This document shows, piece after piece, positions 13,750 through 23,277 of a stretch of DNA of 27,110 nt; within the stretch, counting starts at the first letter, position 1; the number at the start of each line of letters is the position of its first letter. The notes beneath the pieces are model-generated. The model was not told where the DNA came from, did not search any database, and saw nothing but the letters and a program-made list of their open reading frames with translations. Both the position numbers and the translations under genes were made by a program. Where the stretch lies: contig CAMMLF010000004.1 in the NCBI GenBank assembly GCA_946497585.1, positions 1 to 27,110 of the forward strand. Reading direction: 5' to 3'. This DNA is from an uncultured Clostridium sp. Its GTDB lineage: Bacteria; Bacillota; Clostridia; TANB77; CAG-508.

Positions 13750-16014
13750 ATGAATTTTGACTTTTCAAAAGAGCCGGGAAAAAAACTAGAAAAAATTGAC
13801 TTTGAAAATATGAGTGGATTAGAACCACTTATATCAATTATTATGCCTTTTTACAATGATAAAGAACATATAGAGCAAACTATTAATAGTTTGCTTAATC
13901 AAACATTTCCGGCATTTGAAATATTAATTATAGATGATGGTTCAAACGATAAAGAAAGTATAGAAAAATTAAAAGAAATACAAAAATTAGATAGCAGAAT
14001 AAAAGTACATCACAAGGAAAATGGCGGAGCAGCTGTAGCAAGAGATTATGGAGTAAGCAAAACCGCAAAAAATTCAAAATACATTGTCTTTTGTGATAGT
14101 GATGATTTACTAAATAAAACATATTTAGAAACGGCTTTTTGGACTTTAGAAACAAACCAAACGGCTTCTTGGGCATATACAGATTCAATAGGATTTGAAG
14201 GAACTGAATATACTTGGAATAAATGGTTTGATTCTAATAAAATGAAAAAAGAAAATGACTTAGTAATTACTTCTATGATAAAAAAAGATGATTTTAATGA
14301 AGTAGAAGGGTTTAACATAAATGAAAAAAATGTTTATGAAGACTGGAATTTATGGCTAAAACTTATTGCAAAAGGTCATTTCCCAGTACATATGAATTAT
14401 TATGGCTGTTGGTATAGAAGAAAAGCAGAAAGTGAGCTAAACCGTGCTAGAGAAAACAATGAAAGAGCTATGGAAATAATAAATGCAACAGCTAAAACAA
14501 TTAAAGGAGATATAAAAGCAAAACAATATCCTTTATTTAACTATGATTGGGATATTATAAAAGATGAAGTAAAATCAATTCCATCAGTTAAAAGAAGTGA
14601 AAATAACAAAATAAACTTACTTATGATTATTCCTTGGATGGTTATGGGCGGAGCTGACCAATTTAATTTTGACCTTATATCAAGATTAGATAAATCAAAA
14701 TATGATATAACAATAATTTCAACAGAACCAGCTGTAAATACATATAGACAGGCATTTGAAGATTATGCCACAGTATATGATTTATCTACATTCTTAGACC
14801 AAAAATATTGGGTTGCTTTTATTAATTATATTATTGAAAAAAATAATATAAATATTATACTTAACACAAATAGTGAATTTGGCTATGGTATGCTTCCTTA
14901 TTTAAAAGCAAAACATCAAAATATACCAATAATTGATTATGTACATATGGAAGAATGGTATAACCGTAATGGTGGATATTCAAGAGATTCAAGTGGCGTA
15001 GCATCCGTTTTAGACAAAACTTTAGTATGCAATGAAAATAGTAGAAAAATATTAATAGACCATTTTGGAAGAAATGAAAAAGAAGTTGAAACTGTTTATA
15101 TAGGTGTTGATGAGAAAAAGTTTGACCCAAGCAAATATGATAGGGATAAATTAAAAGAAAAGTATAATCTTCCTAAAGATAAATACATAATGAGCTTTAT
15201 TTGTAGAATCTCTGAGCAAAAAAGGCCTATGCTATTATTAGAAGTTATAAAAAAATTAAAAGAAACAAGAGATGATTTTGTTGTACTTATTATTGGTGAT
15301 GGCAATTTGCTTAATAAAATGAAATCTACAGCAAAAAAATATAATTTATTAAATAATATGATTTTTATGGGCAGAACAAATAAAACTGATGAAATATATG
15401 ATGTAAGTGATTTAACAATAAACTGCTCAATAAAAGAAGGTCTAGCACTTACTGCTTATGAATCTTTAGCTATGGGTGTTCCAGTAGTTTCAAGTGATGT
15501 AGGTGGACAGAAAGAACTTATAGATGAAAATACTGGTGTTATAGTTCCTTGTATGCAAGAGGAAGAAGACATTTTTGATTTCAATTATAGTGAAGAAGAA
15601 GTTCAAAATTATGTTGACGCTATAAACAAAATATTAGCTAATCTAAAGAAATATAAGCAGAATTGTAGAAAAAAGATTTTAAATGGTTTTACTATAGATC
15701 AAATGGTAATTAGAATGTCTAACATTTTGAAAAATATTGCTAATGAGCCAAATAAGCAAAAGAAAATAGAAAGTGACAATATAGATATTTGCAAAGAATT
15801 AATAACAAATAGATTAATAAACATTTCAGAAAAATATGGCTGGGAGGCAAAAGAATATAATAGCTATTTTGGATTTTCAATTGATGACATAGAAGGTTAT
15901 AAGTTTGAATTATTTAAAGAAAAAATGTGGCAACACAAATGGTACAGAGGAATAATAAGATTTTTGCAAAAAACAGGAATAATGAAACAACTAAAAAAAT
16001 TAACAAATATGTGA
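13750..16014 (+). CDS. Two-domain glycosyltransferase: GT2 (N-terminal) fused to GT4 (C-terminal)
   Basis: 754 residues. The GT2 domain (about 25-260) carries SIIMPFYNDKEHIEQTINSL, IIDDGSNDKES (60-70), NGGAAVARDYG (91-101) and CDSDD (115-119); VYEDWNLWLKLIAKG fits the catalytic-base region. The GT4 domain (about 275-660) starts INLLMIIPWMVMGGADQFNF and has ICRISEQKRPMLLLEVI and EGLALTAYE, the EX7E pair Glu563/Glu571. A tail of about 90 residues ends HKWYRGIIRFLQKTG, similar to the WYR..RF.K ends of other cell-wall glycosyltransferases. Both active sites look complete, so one protein could add two successive sugars or make an alternating polymer. GAAAGGA precedes the ATG. Confidence 0.88.
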   Translation: MNFDFSKEPGKKLEKIDFENMSGLEPLISIIMPFYNDKEHIEQTINSLLNQTFPAFEILIIDDGSNDKESIEKLKEIQKLDSRIKVHHKENGGAAVARDYGVSKTAKNSKYIVFCDSDDLLNKTYLETAFWTLETNQTASWAYTDSIGFEGTEYTWNKWFDSNKMKKENDLVITSMIKKDDFNEVEGFNINEKNVYEDWNLWLKLIAKGHFPVHMNYYGCWYRRKAESELNRARENNERAMEIINATAKTIKGDIKAKQYPLFNYDWDIIKDEVKSIPSVKRSENNKINLLMIIPWMVMGGADQFNFDLISRLDKSKYDITIISTEPAVNTYRQAFEDYATVYDLSTFLDQKYWVAFINYIIEKNNINIILNTNSEFGYGMLPYLKAKHQNIPIIDYVHMEEWYNRNGGYSRDSSGVASVLDKTLVCNENSRKILIDHFGRNEKEVETVYIGVDEKKFDPSKYDRDKLKEKYNLPKDKYIMSFICRISEQKRPMLLLEVIKKLKETRDDFVVLIIGDGNLLNKMKSTAKKYNLLNNMIFMGRTNKTDEIYDVSDLTINCSIKEGLALTAYESLAMGVPVVSSDVGGQKELIDENTGVIVPCMQEEEDIFDFNYSEEEVQNYVDAINKILANLKKYKQNCRKKILNGFTIDQMVIRMSNILKNIANEPNKQKKIESDNIDICKELITNRLINISEKYGWEAKEYNSYFGFSIDDIEGYKFELFKEKMWQHKWYRGIIRFLQKTGIMKQLKKLTNM

Positions 16015-16043
16015 TATTTCGAATTTTCTATGTTCGCTGAAAT

Positions 16044-16065
16044 GCTCCAAAACATATATTGTAGA
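16044..16065. repeat. Family B terminal fragment
   Basis: GCTCCAAAACATATATTGTA followed by GA matches the 22-mer palindrome GCTCCAGAACATATATTGGAGC at most positions. The preceding bases (TTCGCTGAAAT) also resemble the spacer of the tandem at 13625-13694. It is a solo end in a 92-bp gap between genes. Confidence 0.6.
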
Positions 16066-16106
16066 CTTTATAAAATGAATAGTAACAAAAAGTGAGGAAA
16101 TTTTAA

Positions 16107-17624
16107 ATGCAAAAAATTATAGAAAAATTAAAAGATAGAAATTTATATATTAGTTTACTAATAACATTAGTATTCTTTGGCATATTTATTAAAATGGATT
16201 TTGCAACAGACACTTATAGTCTTATACAAGATCCAGTAAGTAAAATGTTTACTCACTTTATGAGTTCTGGCAGATTTGTAACAGCTTTTTGGTGGCAAGT
16301 TTCAAATGCTATAGGTTTAGGATTTGGAAAAATATACTTTTGCTCATTTGCTCTAGCTATTATTTGCTTTACTCTTTCTATATATAATTTGTTTTTGGTA
16401 TTAAATAAAAAGATAAAAAATGAAGCTATATGTCTATTAGTTAGTACTATTACAATAATAAATCCATTTTCTATAGAATTATTCTTATTTATGGAAAAGG
16501 GAATATTTGGCTTGACAGTGCTTTTAACAGTACTAGCTTTTTGCAAGTTTGTGAAATTTTTAGATGGAGATAAAAAGGCATTAGTTTACACTTTTGTATT
16601 TATGTTACTCGCAACTTTTAGTTACCAAGGTGTAATAGGCTTATTTATAGCATTATCTACTATATATATTATACTTTACTCAAAAAATATTAAAGAGTTT
16701 ATAATAAACAATATAGTTGTTTTGCTGGAATATGGAATACCAGCAGTGATTAATTTTGCAGTTATAAGATTATTTTTCTCAAACGATAGAGTAAATGGGG
16801 CAATTAATTTTGTTGAATCTATACAAAAAGTAATTAGTGGCTCAAAAGAAATGTTAGCTACATATACAATTTTACCTAAATATACATTTATTGTGCTAAT
16901 CACTATATTATTTGTTTTAGCAATAGTTTTAATTTTTATAAATAAAAAGGATAAAATAAGTACAAAAATTTTAAAGATACTAGGAATTGTTTATGTATGC
17001 TTTGCAACTATAGCCATAACAATAATTCCACAATTAATGCAAAATACCGAATCTATATGGTTTGTGCCAAGGTCAACATATCCATTTGGAGCAATTGTAG
17101 GAATAATGTGCATTTTCATTTTAGTTAATACACTTAACCAAAATAATATTACTAATAAAAATATAAAAGGCCTTAGTAAATTGCAAAGAACACAAATACC
17201 TATTATTATAATAGGAGTAATTTGTACAGTACTGCTTATACTACAGTTATTTGAATTTAATAAAATAGAAATTGATCACTATAAATTGAATTATATGGAC
17301 AAAATGAATAGCTTAAGTATTGGTGAAGAAATTAAAAAATATGAACAAGAAACAGGAAACAAAGTTACAAAAATTTGTATTTATAGTGATAAAAATTTAA
17401 ACTATACTTATCCAAACATATGGGCACATAAAGATATAAATATATCAGGATTTGGACCAGATTGGTCAGTAATAGATATGATAAATTATTTTAATAATAT
17501 AGAACTAGTCCAAGTGGATGGTGATCCAGAAATAGAGATGAGTTTTAAAGAATGTGATTGGAATGATTTTAGCACTGACCAGATTATATTTGTTGGAGAC
17601 ACCATACATTATTGTAGATTCTAA
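16107..17624 (+). CDS. GtrII-like membrane glucosyltransferase domain protein
   Basis: 505 residues with about 10-11 membrane helices over residues 12-390 and a soluble C-terminal part (about 395-505). Between the first helices, DFATDTYSLIQDP and SGRFVTAFWWQVSNAIGLGF match the 'D.YS......GR......' opening of GtrII-like glucosyltransferases, a GT-C group that uses polyprenyl-phosphate sugars outside the membrane. The tail contains KICIYSDKNLNYTYPNIWAH and INISGFGPDWSVIDMINYFN, seen in clostridial relatives. A GtrB-like enzyme in the same locus (20920-21864) could supply its donor. GAGGAA precedes the ATG. Which sugar and which acceptor are unknown; the assignment is from motif memory. Confidence 0.65.
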   Translation: MQKIIEKLKDRNLYISLLITLVFFGIFIKMDFATDTYSLIQDPVSKMFTHFMSSGRFVTAFWWQVSNAIGLGFGKIYFCSFALAIICFTLSIYNLFLVLNKKIKNEAICLLVSTITIINPFSIELFLFMEKGIFGLTVLLTVLAFCKFVKFLDGDKKALVYTFVFMLLATFSYQGVIGLFIALSTIYIILYSKNIKEFIINNIVVLLEYGIPAVINFAVIRLFFSNDRVNGAINFVESIQKVISGSKEMLATYTILPKYTFIVLITILFVLAIVLIFINKKDKISTKILKILGIVYVCFATIAITIIPQLMQNTESIWFVPRSTYPFGAIVGIMCIFILVNTLNQNNITNKNIKGLSKLQRTQIPIIIIGVICTVLLILQLFEFNKIEIDHYKLNYMDKMNSLSIGEEIKKYEQETGNKVTKICIYSDKNLNYTYPNIWAHKDINISGFGPDWSVIDMINYFNNIELVQVDGDPEIEMSFKECDWNDFSTDQIIFVGDTIHYCRF

Positions 17625-17648
17625 GTAACGTAGAAAGGAACATTCCAT

Positions 17649-19709
17649 ATGGCAAAGGCGATTGAAAAAATTAAAGATACATATAAAGCAAATAAAAATA
17701 TACTTTTTATAGTATTTATCTTAATTATATTAGTTATAGATGTAATTATGTATAGTAACTTTATATATAATGAAAGAAGCTATTATACAGAAGATTATTT
17801 AGCATATGATAGTAGTCTAAAAAGTGATGAAAATGTGGGAGCTTCAAGAATTAATCAAAATGTAAATGTAGATGGCTCAAGCCCTTATTTGGATGGAAGA
17901 GTAGAAGTAAGGCAAAGTTTTGTTTCTACAAGAAATAATCTAGAGGCAATAGCAATAGGGTTTGATAAATCTTTTAGAACATATAGTCCAGACCCTATTA
18001 ATATAAAAATAATCGATAAAGAAAATAATACTATAATAGCTGAATATAACAGTATTTATGATGAGCCTGTACAAAGTGATACTAAATACAAATTTGCTTT
18101 TGATAAGCAATCAAATTCAAAAGATAGAGAATATGAAATAGTTATAACATATGAAAATGAAAGTAGTTCAAACCCAGTTTTATATAATACTGAAAAAACT
18201 TATGAAAATGGTACTTTGACTATAAACGAAGAAAAACAACCTGGAACTTTAAGCTTTGAAATTTACTATTATAGCAGATATGCAACTATTATTTTTACAG
18301 TAGCTATAATTGCAATAACTATTATTTCAATTTTAGCACTTTATTTACTAATGTTTAAAAACATCAAGTTTGAAAAATTATTTGTTTGCACAGTTTTAAT
18401 TTTAGGACTAGCATATGTTTTTGTAATACCTATGTATAGAGGTCATGATGAGCACGCACATTTCTTTAAGGCATATGAAATTTCAACAGGAGTGTTTAAT
18501 ACGCCAATTATTAACGAACATTCTATAACCACTATTCCATCAGCCTTTTTTGATGTGCTACATGAAGACTACAATACAGAAGAAAGATATATAAATGCAA
18601 CATATTATGATGATGTAATAAGGTCAGCAGGAGTGGAAGTAGATGAAGAAAATACAATCACTGTTGGAGGAGAATATATGGCGGTTTATTCGCCTTTACC
18701 ATATATACCTCAAGCACTAACTATAAGAATAATGTCTTTATTTACAGACAACCTATTAATTATATTTTATATGACTAGAATAGTAAATTTACTTGTATCA
18801 GTATTTTTACTATACTTAGCAATAAAGATAATTCCATTTGGAAAAAATATAATTTTCTTTATAGCAATTATTCCAACCACATTGTCACAAATAGCGTCAG
18901 TATCACCAGATGCACTAACTATAACATCAAGTATATTATTTGTAGCTTATTTACTAAAACTTATATTTGGAAAAGATAAAATTACAATAAAAAATATAAT
19001 AACACTTGCGGTAATTGGAACTGTGCTGGGATTATGCAAAATAGTATATGTTCCACTAGCACTTTTAACATTACTTATACCTAAAGAAAAATATAATAAA
19101 AAACGTGATAGAGTACTAATGTGTGTATTAGCGGTTGCTTTGCCTATTATAGCAAACCTAGCTTGGTTGGGAGTGGCTTCAACACATTTAAGTTTAATAG
19201 ATAATAATAAATCTGATGCACAAAAATTAAATATTTTATCAAATCCAATAGAATATTTACGAATATGTTTCTATACATTGTACCATGACTTTGACTTGTA
19301 TTTAATGCAATTATTCGGCGGATTTATGGAACATATAGAAATGGTACACGTGGGCTGGATAAATGTTATTGCATATATTATAATATTTATAATTATTGTA
19401 TTATTTGATAAAGACATAAAAGTCAAATTAGATAAAAAAATGAAAATTACTATTTCTATTGTTTTATTTATAATTTGTGGTTTAATATATACAAGTATTT
19501 ATATGCAATGGTCTACTCTAAAAAATTATTATATAAATGGTGTTCAGGGTAGATATTTTGTAGAATTATTGTTACCATTTATGTTAGTATTAGGACAGAA
19601 TAAATTAGTAAAAGAAAGTGGAAAAATAAATTTGGTAAAAGTAATTGCATATTCAGGTGTGCTACTTAATACTGTAGCAATTCTTACGGCAGTAATTACG
19701 TATATTTAG
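17649..19709 (+). CDS. DUF2142-like multi-spanning membrane protein
   Basis: 686 residues. An N-terminal helix (about 19-38) is followed by an outside beta-rich domain (about 40-205) and then about 12 helices. After helix three lies PMYRGHDEHAHFFKAYEIS (about 261-279), the charged 'P..DE..H...A' loop of DUF2142 proteins, which sit in surface polysaccharide loci and are suspected GT-C-type glycosyltransferases with an Asp/Glu in this first loop. SPLPYIPQAL (about 353-362) and SVSPDALTITSSIL (about 418-431) also fit. It starts 24 bp after the GtrII-like gene with its own AGAAAGGA site, so the two are probably co-translated. Enzymatic function is inference. Confidence 0.72.
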   Translation: MAKAIEKIKDTYKANKNILFIVFILIILVIDVIMYSNFIYNERSYYTEDYLAYDSSLKSDENVGASRINQNVNVDGSSPYLDGRVEVRQSFVSTRNNLEAIAIGFDKSFRTYSPDPINIKIIDKENNTIIAEYNSIYDEPVQSDTKYKFAFDKQSNSKDREYEIVITYENESSSNPVLYNTEKTYENGTLTINEEKQPGTLSFEIYYYSRYATIIFTVAIIAITIISILALYLLMFKNIKFEKLFVCTVLILGLAYVFVIPMYRGHDEHAHFFKAYEISTGVFNTPIINEHSITTIPSAFFDVLHEDYNTEERYINATYYDDVIRSAGVEVDEENTITVGGEYMAVYSPLPYIPQALTIRIMSLFTDNLLIIFYMTRIVNLLVSVFLLYLAIKIIPFGKNIIFFIAIIPTTLSQIASVSPDALTITSSILFVAYLLKLIFGKDKITIKNIITLAVIGTVLGLCKIVYVPLALLTLLIPKEKYNKKRDRVLMCVLAVALPIIANLAWLGVASTHLSLIDNNKSDAQKLNILSNPIEYLRICFYTLYHDFDLYLMQLFGGFMEHIEMVHVGWINVIAYIIIFIIIVLFDKDIKVKLDKKMKITISIVLFIICGLIYTSIYMQWSTLKNYYINGVQGRYFVELLLPFMLVLGQNKLVKESGKINLVKVIAYSGVLLNTVAILTAVITYI

Positions 19710-19768
19710 TTGCAATTCACTATTATATATTGGAGCTTAATTGAAAAATCTAAATTGTGAATTGCAAC
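19709..19768. repeat. 12-bp inverted repeat enclosing a family B end
   Basis: GTTGCAATTCAC (19709-19720) and GTGAATTGCAAC (19757-19768) are exact reverse complements around a 36-base loop that contains TATTATATATTGGAGC (19721-19736), the right end of family B. The left arm starts on the last base of the upstream stop codon. It can form a stem-loop between two operon genes; there is no T-run, so it is not a normal terminator. Confidence 0.65.
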
Positions 19769-19797
19769 AATGTAGAATTTTTAGAAAGGAAATGAAA

Positions 19798-20742
19798 ATG
19801 GACAAGATAGCAGTTTTAATACCTTGCTACAACGAGGCAAAAACAGTTGAAAAAGTAATTAAAGATTTTAAAAGAGAATTGCCAGAAGCTACAATTTATG
19901 TTTATGACAATAATTCAAAAGATGGTACAGATGAAATTGCAAGAAAAGCCGGAGCTATTGTCAGATATGAAAGAAAGCAGGGAAAAGGCAATGTTATAAG
20001 GTCAATGTTTAGAGAAATAGATGCTGAATGCTATATTATGACAGACGGTGATGACACTTATCCAGCAGAAGATGCTAGAAAAATGTGCGATCTAGTTCTA
20101 AATAAAAATGTGGATATGGTAATAGGTGACAGGCTATCTTCAACATATTTTGAAGAAAATAAAAGACCGTTTCACAATATAGGAAATGTAGCTGTAAGAA
20201 CTCTTATAAATATGATTTATAAAAGCAAAATAAGAGATGTTATGACTGGATATAGAGCTTTCAGCTATAGATTTGTAAAAACATTTCCGGTACTTTCTAA
20301 AGGTTTTGAAATAGAAACAGAAATGACAATACACACATTAGACAAGAACTTGAATTGGGAAAATGTAATTATTGAGTACAGAGACAGACCAGAAGGCAGT
20401 TTTTCAAAGCTTAACACATATGCAGATGGTGCTAGAGTTATAAAAACCATTATTACTTTATATAAAAATTATAGACCTTTATCATTTTTCTTATGGATTG
20501 CTCTAATTTGTGGTATAATAGGTACAGCATTTTTAATACCTGTACTAATAGACTATGTAAATACTGGACTTGTACCAAAAATGCCATCTTTTGTAGCAAG
20601 CGTATTCTTTTATATGTGTATGGTTCAGTCGTTCTTTGGAGGAATGATTTTGCAAACGACTATAAATAATTCTAAACGAGACTTTGAAATAAAATTAAAT
20701 GAATTTGAAGACAGAAAAAATAGTAAAACAAATAAAACATAA
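19798..20742 (+). CDS. Polyprenyl-phosphate-type glycosyltransferase family 2 with C-terminal membrane helices
   Basis: 314 residues from the ATG at 19798, which lies 7 bp after AGAAAGGA; a second ATG at 19792 is too close and earlier starts lie in the repeat. AVLIPCYNEAKTVEKVIKDF, YDNNSKDGT (36-44), QGKGNVIRSMF (61-71) and MTDGDDTYPA (81-90) identify the DPM1/polyprenyl-phosphate mannosyl- or glucosyltransferase branch; MTGYRAFS and EIETEMT are the next conserved blocks. Two helices (about 227-250 and 265-290) anchor it. Such enzymes load a sugar onto undecaprenyl phosphate for transfer outside the cell. It is a paralogue, not a copy, of the enzyme at 20920. Sugar unknown. Confidence 0.85.
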   Translation: MDKIAVLIPCYNEAKTVEKVIKDFKRELPEATIYVYDNNSKDGTDEIARKAGAIVRYERKQGKGNVIRSMFREIDAECYIMTDGDDTYPAEDARKMCDLVLNKNVDMVIGDRLSSTYFEENKRPFHNIGNVAVRTLINMIYKSKIRDVMTGYRAFSYRFVKTFPVLSKGFEIETEMTIHTLDKNLNWENVIIEYRDRPEGSFSKLNTYADGARVIKTIITLYKNYRPLSFFLWIALICGIIGTAFLIPVLIDYVNTGLVPKMPSFVASVFFYMCMVQSFFGGMILQTTINNSKRDFEIKLNEFEDRKNSKTNKT

Positions 20743-20743
20743 G

Positions 20744-20890
20744 TTTCAATATATATTCTGTAGCTTTTAGCGAAGCGGAGCGGATGAAGGTCTCTATAAA
20801 GCTATGTCTTTTTCTTAGAAGCGCAGTCGGAGCGTGCGAGCGCTGAGCAAAGCGAACCGCGAAGTAAATGCGAAAGAATGTATATTGAAT
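20744..20890. repeat. Family B MITE-like element, full copy (B4)
   Basis: Ends are TTTCAATATATATTC and GAATGTATATTGAA. The interior begins TAGCTTTTAGCGAAGCGGAG, includes GGAGCGTGCGAGCG, and ends TAAATGCGAAAG, so it aligns with B1 over its length although the middle diverges. At the ends, GCTCC has become GTTTC while the opposite GGAGC has become GAATT, changes that partly keep the pairing. It occupies nearly the whole gap between two GT2 genes. Confidence 0.8.
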
Positions 20891-20919
20891 TTAATGAAAT
20901 TTTTTAAGGAGTTAAAAAT

Positions 20920-21864
20920 ATGAAAAAAATAACAATAATTATACCCGCATACAACGAAGAAGAATCTCTTCCATTTTTGTATGAGAGGTTAGAAAAATTA
21001 ATCAATAGCATAGATAATTACGAATTTGAAATATTATTTGTAAATGATGGTTCAAAAGATAATACAATTAATTTAATAAAAGAATATAGAGAAAAAGACC
21101 CAAGAATATCATATGTAGACTTTTCAAGAAACTTTGGAAAAGAAACTGCAATGATAGCTGGTTTAGACTATGCAAAAGGTGATGCAGTAATATTTATGGA
21201 TGCAGACCTTCAAGATCCACCAGAGTTAATACCAGAAATGATAAAATATTGGGAAGAAGGCTATGATGATGTATATGCACAAAGAAAATCTAGAGCAGGT
21301 GAAAGCTTTTTAAAAAAGTTTACATCTAAAATGTATTATAGAGTATTACAAATGCTTACACCAGTTCCTATACAAAAAGATACAGGAGACTTTAGATTAC
21401 TTGATAGAAGATGTGTAAATGCATTAAAAAAGCTTAGAGAAACAGACCGTAACTCAAAATCTATGTTTAGTTGGATAGGCTATAAGAAAAAAGCTGTAAT
21501 GTATGATAGAGATGCACGTGTTGCTGGAAAAACTAAGTGGAATTATAAAAAGTTAGTAAATCTTGCAATAGATGGTATAACCTCGTTTACAACATCACCA
21601 CTTAGAATATCTACATATATTGCTATACCTACATTTTTAGCATTGTTTATTTACTTTATATATGTAATAATTAAATGCATAAGGTTAAATGTAGCAATTC
21701 AAGCTTTCCAAGCTATAATTTTACTAGTATTATTTTTCTCAGGTGTTCAAATTTTACTATTTGGCATAATAGGAGAATATTTAGGAAGAATATTTAATGC
21801 ATCAAAAAGTAGACCTCTTTATTTGGTTAATGAGTATAATGGAAAAAGAGAAGAAAATGAATAA
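20920..21864 (+). CDS. GtrB/CsbB-like undecaprenyl-phosphate glucosyltransferase (GT2)
   Basis: 314 residues. TIIIPAYNEEESLPFLYERL, FVNDGSKDNT (40-49), SRNFGKETAMIAGLDYAKGD (69-88), FMDADLQDPPELI (92-104) and DTGDFRLLDRR (about 164-174) are the full signature of the GtrB/YkcC/ArnC branch. Two C-terminal helices (about 228-250 and 263-288) follow RISTYIAIPTF and end IIGEYLGRIFNASKSRPLYL. It moves glucose or a related sugar from its nucleotide to undecaprenyl phosphate on the inner face; a flippase (GtrA) and an outside GT-C enzyme complete the usual three-part system. GtrA is not seen here; a GT-C candidate is encoded at 16107. AAGGAG precedes the ATG. Confidence 0.88.
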   Translation: MKKITIIIPAYNEEESLPFLYERLEKLINSIDNYEFEILFVNDGSKDNTINLIKEYREKDPRISYVDFSRNFGKETAMIAGLDYAKGDAVIFMDADLQDPPELIPEMIKYWEEGYDDVYAQRKSRAGESFLKKFTSKMYYRVLQMLTPVPIQKDTGDFRLLDRRCVNALKKLRETDRNSKSMFSWIGYKKKAVMYDRDARVAGKTKWNYKKLVNLAIDGITSFTTSPLRISTYIAIPTFLALFIYFIYVIIKCIRLNVAIQAFQAIILLVLFFSGVQILLFGIIGEYLGRIFNASKSRPLYLVNEYNGKREENE

Positions 21865-21942
21865 GCTTTTAATTGTAATTTAAAAATTTACACTAATGAA
21901 AATTAATAATAAAAATTAAATTAGATGTAGGAGGTAAGCTTT

Positions 21943-23037
21943 ATGTGGGGAGACATTGCAATAGCGTTTTTACTAGCATTTATAACATCGTTTGTTATGG
22001 TACCATATACAATAAAACTTGCAAAAAAAGTTGGAGCAATAGATTATCCATCAGATAGAAGAGTTAACAAAAGACCAATTCCTAGACTTGGAGGAATAGC
22101 AGTTATACTAGGATTTTTAGTCTCGGCTATCTATTTGGTAATAACAATGTCCATTGAAGGAAATCTAGAATTAGGTGGACCAGATAATTATAAAATGAAG
22201 CTTCTTGGATTTTTACTTGGTATAATTGTTTTAAGTGTATTTGCATATATAGATGATGTAAAAACTTTAAAACCATGGCAAAAGCTAATAGGACAAGTAT
22301 TATCTGCATTAATTATATATTTCTTTGGAATAAGAATAGATACAATAAATGAAATTACAATTCATCCAGTTTTAAGTTTTATACTTACAATTGGTTGGAT
22401 AGTGGGTATAACTAATGCAATTAACTTGATTGACGGATTAGATGGTTTATCATCTGGTATTTCGCTAATATCGTGTATAAGTTTACTTATAATATTTGCA
22501 ACAAATGAATCTCCTTTAATATCAATTATTTTAATAACAGCTTTAGCAGGAGCTATTGGAGGATTTTTGCCATTTAATTTAAACCCCGCAAAAACTTTTA
22601 TAGGTGATGTAGGAGCACAGTTTTTAGGATTTAGCTTGGCAACAATTTCAATACTAGGAGTTGCAAAAACAGTTACACTTGTAGTATTAATAGCACCAAT
22701 ACTAGTTTTAGCACTTCCTATATTTGATACATTATTTGCTATAATAAGAAGAATTGTGAAAGGTAAATCGCTAAAAGCAGTATTTCAAGCAGATAAAGGA
22801 CATTTACATCACAGATTAATGAAAAGAGGCTTTTCTCAAAAACAAGCTGTAACAATACTTTATGGAGCAAGTGCTACACTTGGAATGTTTGCAGTTATAT
22901 TAATTGATGATGGAATATGGAAGGCATTATCTTTTGCACTTATAGTAATTGCAGTTATTGCAATAGGATATAAAGAACTTAAAAACTTTAGAAATGAAGA
23001 GATAAAAAGCATAAAGGAAAAACGTAAAACTAAATAA
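21943..23037 (+). CDS. tagO: Undecaprenyl-phosphate N-acetylglucosaminyl-1-phosphate transferase (TagO/WecA type)
   Basis: 364 residues, about 10-11 helices, MraY/WecA superfamily. DRRVNKRPIPRLGGIAV (38-54), AYIDDVKTLKPWQKLIGQ (101-118, the Mg-binding DD at 104-105), NAINLIDGLDGLSSGIS (158-174), NPAKTFIGDVGAQFLGF (about 213-229) and HLHHRLMKRGFSQ (about 286-298) are complete. It links a sugar phosphate, normally GlcNAc-1-P, to undecaprenyl phosphate, the first step of teichoic acid, capsule or O-antigen synthesis. The HLHHRL motif favours the WecA/TagO branch over MraY. TAGGAGGT, the strongest ribosome-binding site of the window, serves the ATG. Its presence marks this locus as undecaprenyl-linked. 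Symbol by family; substrate not proven. Confidence 0.9.
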   Translation: MWGDIAIAFLLAFITSFVMVPYTIKLAKKVGAIDYPSDRRVNKRPIPRLGGIAVILGFLVSAIYLVITMSIEGNLELGGPDNYKMKLLGFLLGIIVLSVFAYIDDVKTLKPWQKLIGQVLSALIIYFFGIRIDTINEITIHPVLSFILTIGWIVGITNAINLIDGLDGLSSGISLISCISLLIIFATNESPLISIILITALAGAIGGFLPFNLNPAKTFIGDVGAQFLGFSLATISILGVAKTVTLVVLIAPILVLALPIFDTLFAIIRRIVKGKSLKAVFQADKGHLHHRLMKRGFSQKQAVTILYGASATLGMFAVILIDDGIWKALSFALIVIAVIAIGYKELKNFRNEEIKSIKEKRKTK

Positions 23038-23071
23038 ACTTTTAATTTTGTGATTTTACTTTTGTATTAAA

Positions 23072-23218
23072 GCTCCAATATACATTTTTCCGCATTTGCT
23101 TCGAGGTTCGCATTCGCTCAGGCTCTCGCACGCTCACTTCAGCAGTCCTACTTAGTTAAAGTCGCAAATGCTCAACGCTGCTTCAGGTCGCTAAAAGCTT
23201 CAAAACATATATTGTCGC
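23072..23218. repeat. Family B MITE-like element, full copy, inverted (B5)
   Basis: Read on the - strand it starts GCGACAATATATG, continues GAAGCTTTTAGCGACCTGAA, has GAAGTGAGCGTGCGAG, and ends AGCAAATGCGGAAAA then TGTATATTGGAGC. Most of this matches B1 base for base, and the 147-bp length is equal. Its ends are less complementary than those of B1. It lies between tagO and ruvB in opposite orientation to the other two full copies. Confidence 0.82.
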
Positions 23219-23277
23219 TTTATTTAAAAATAGTTAGTTACAAATTAAAATTTATTTAGTTTTAGAAAGGATTTTGC

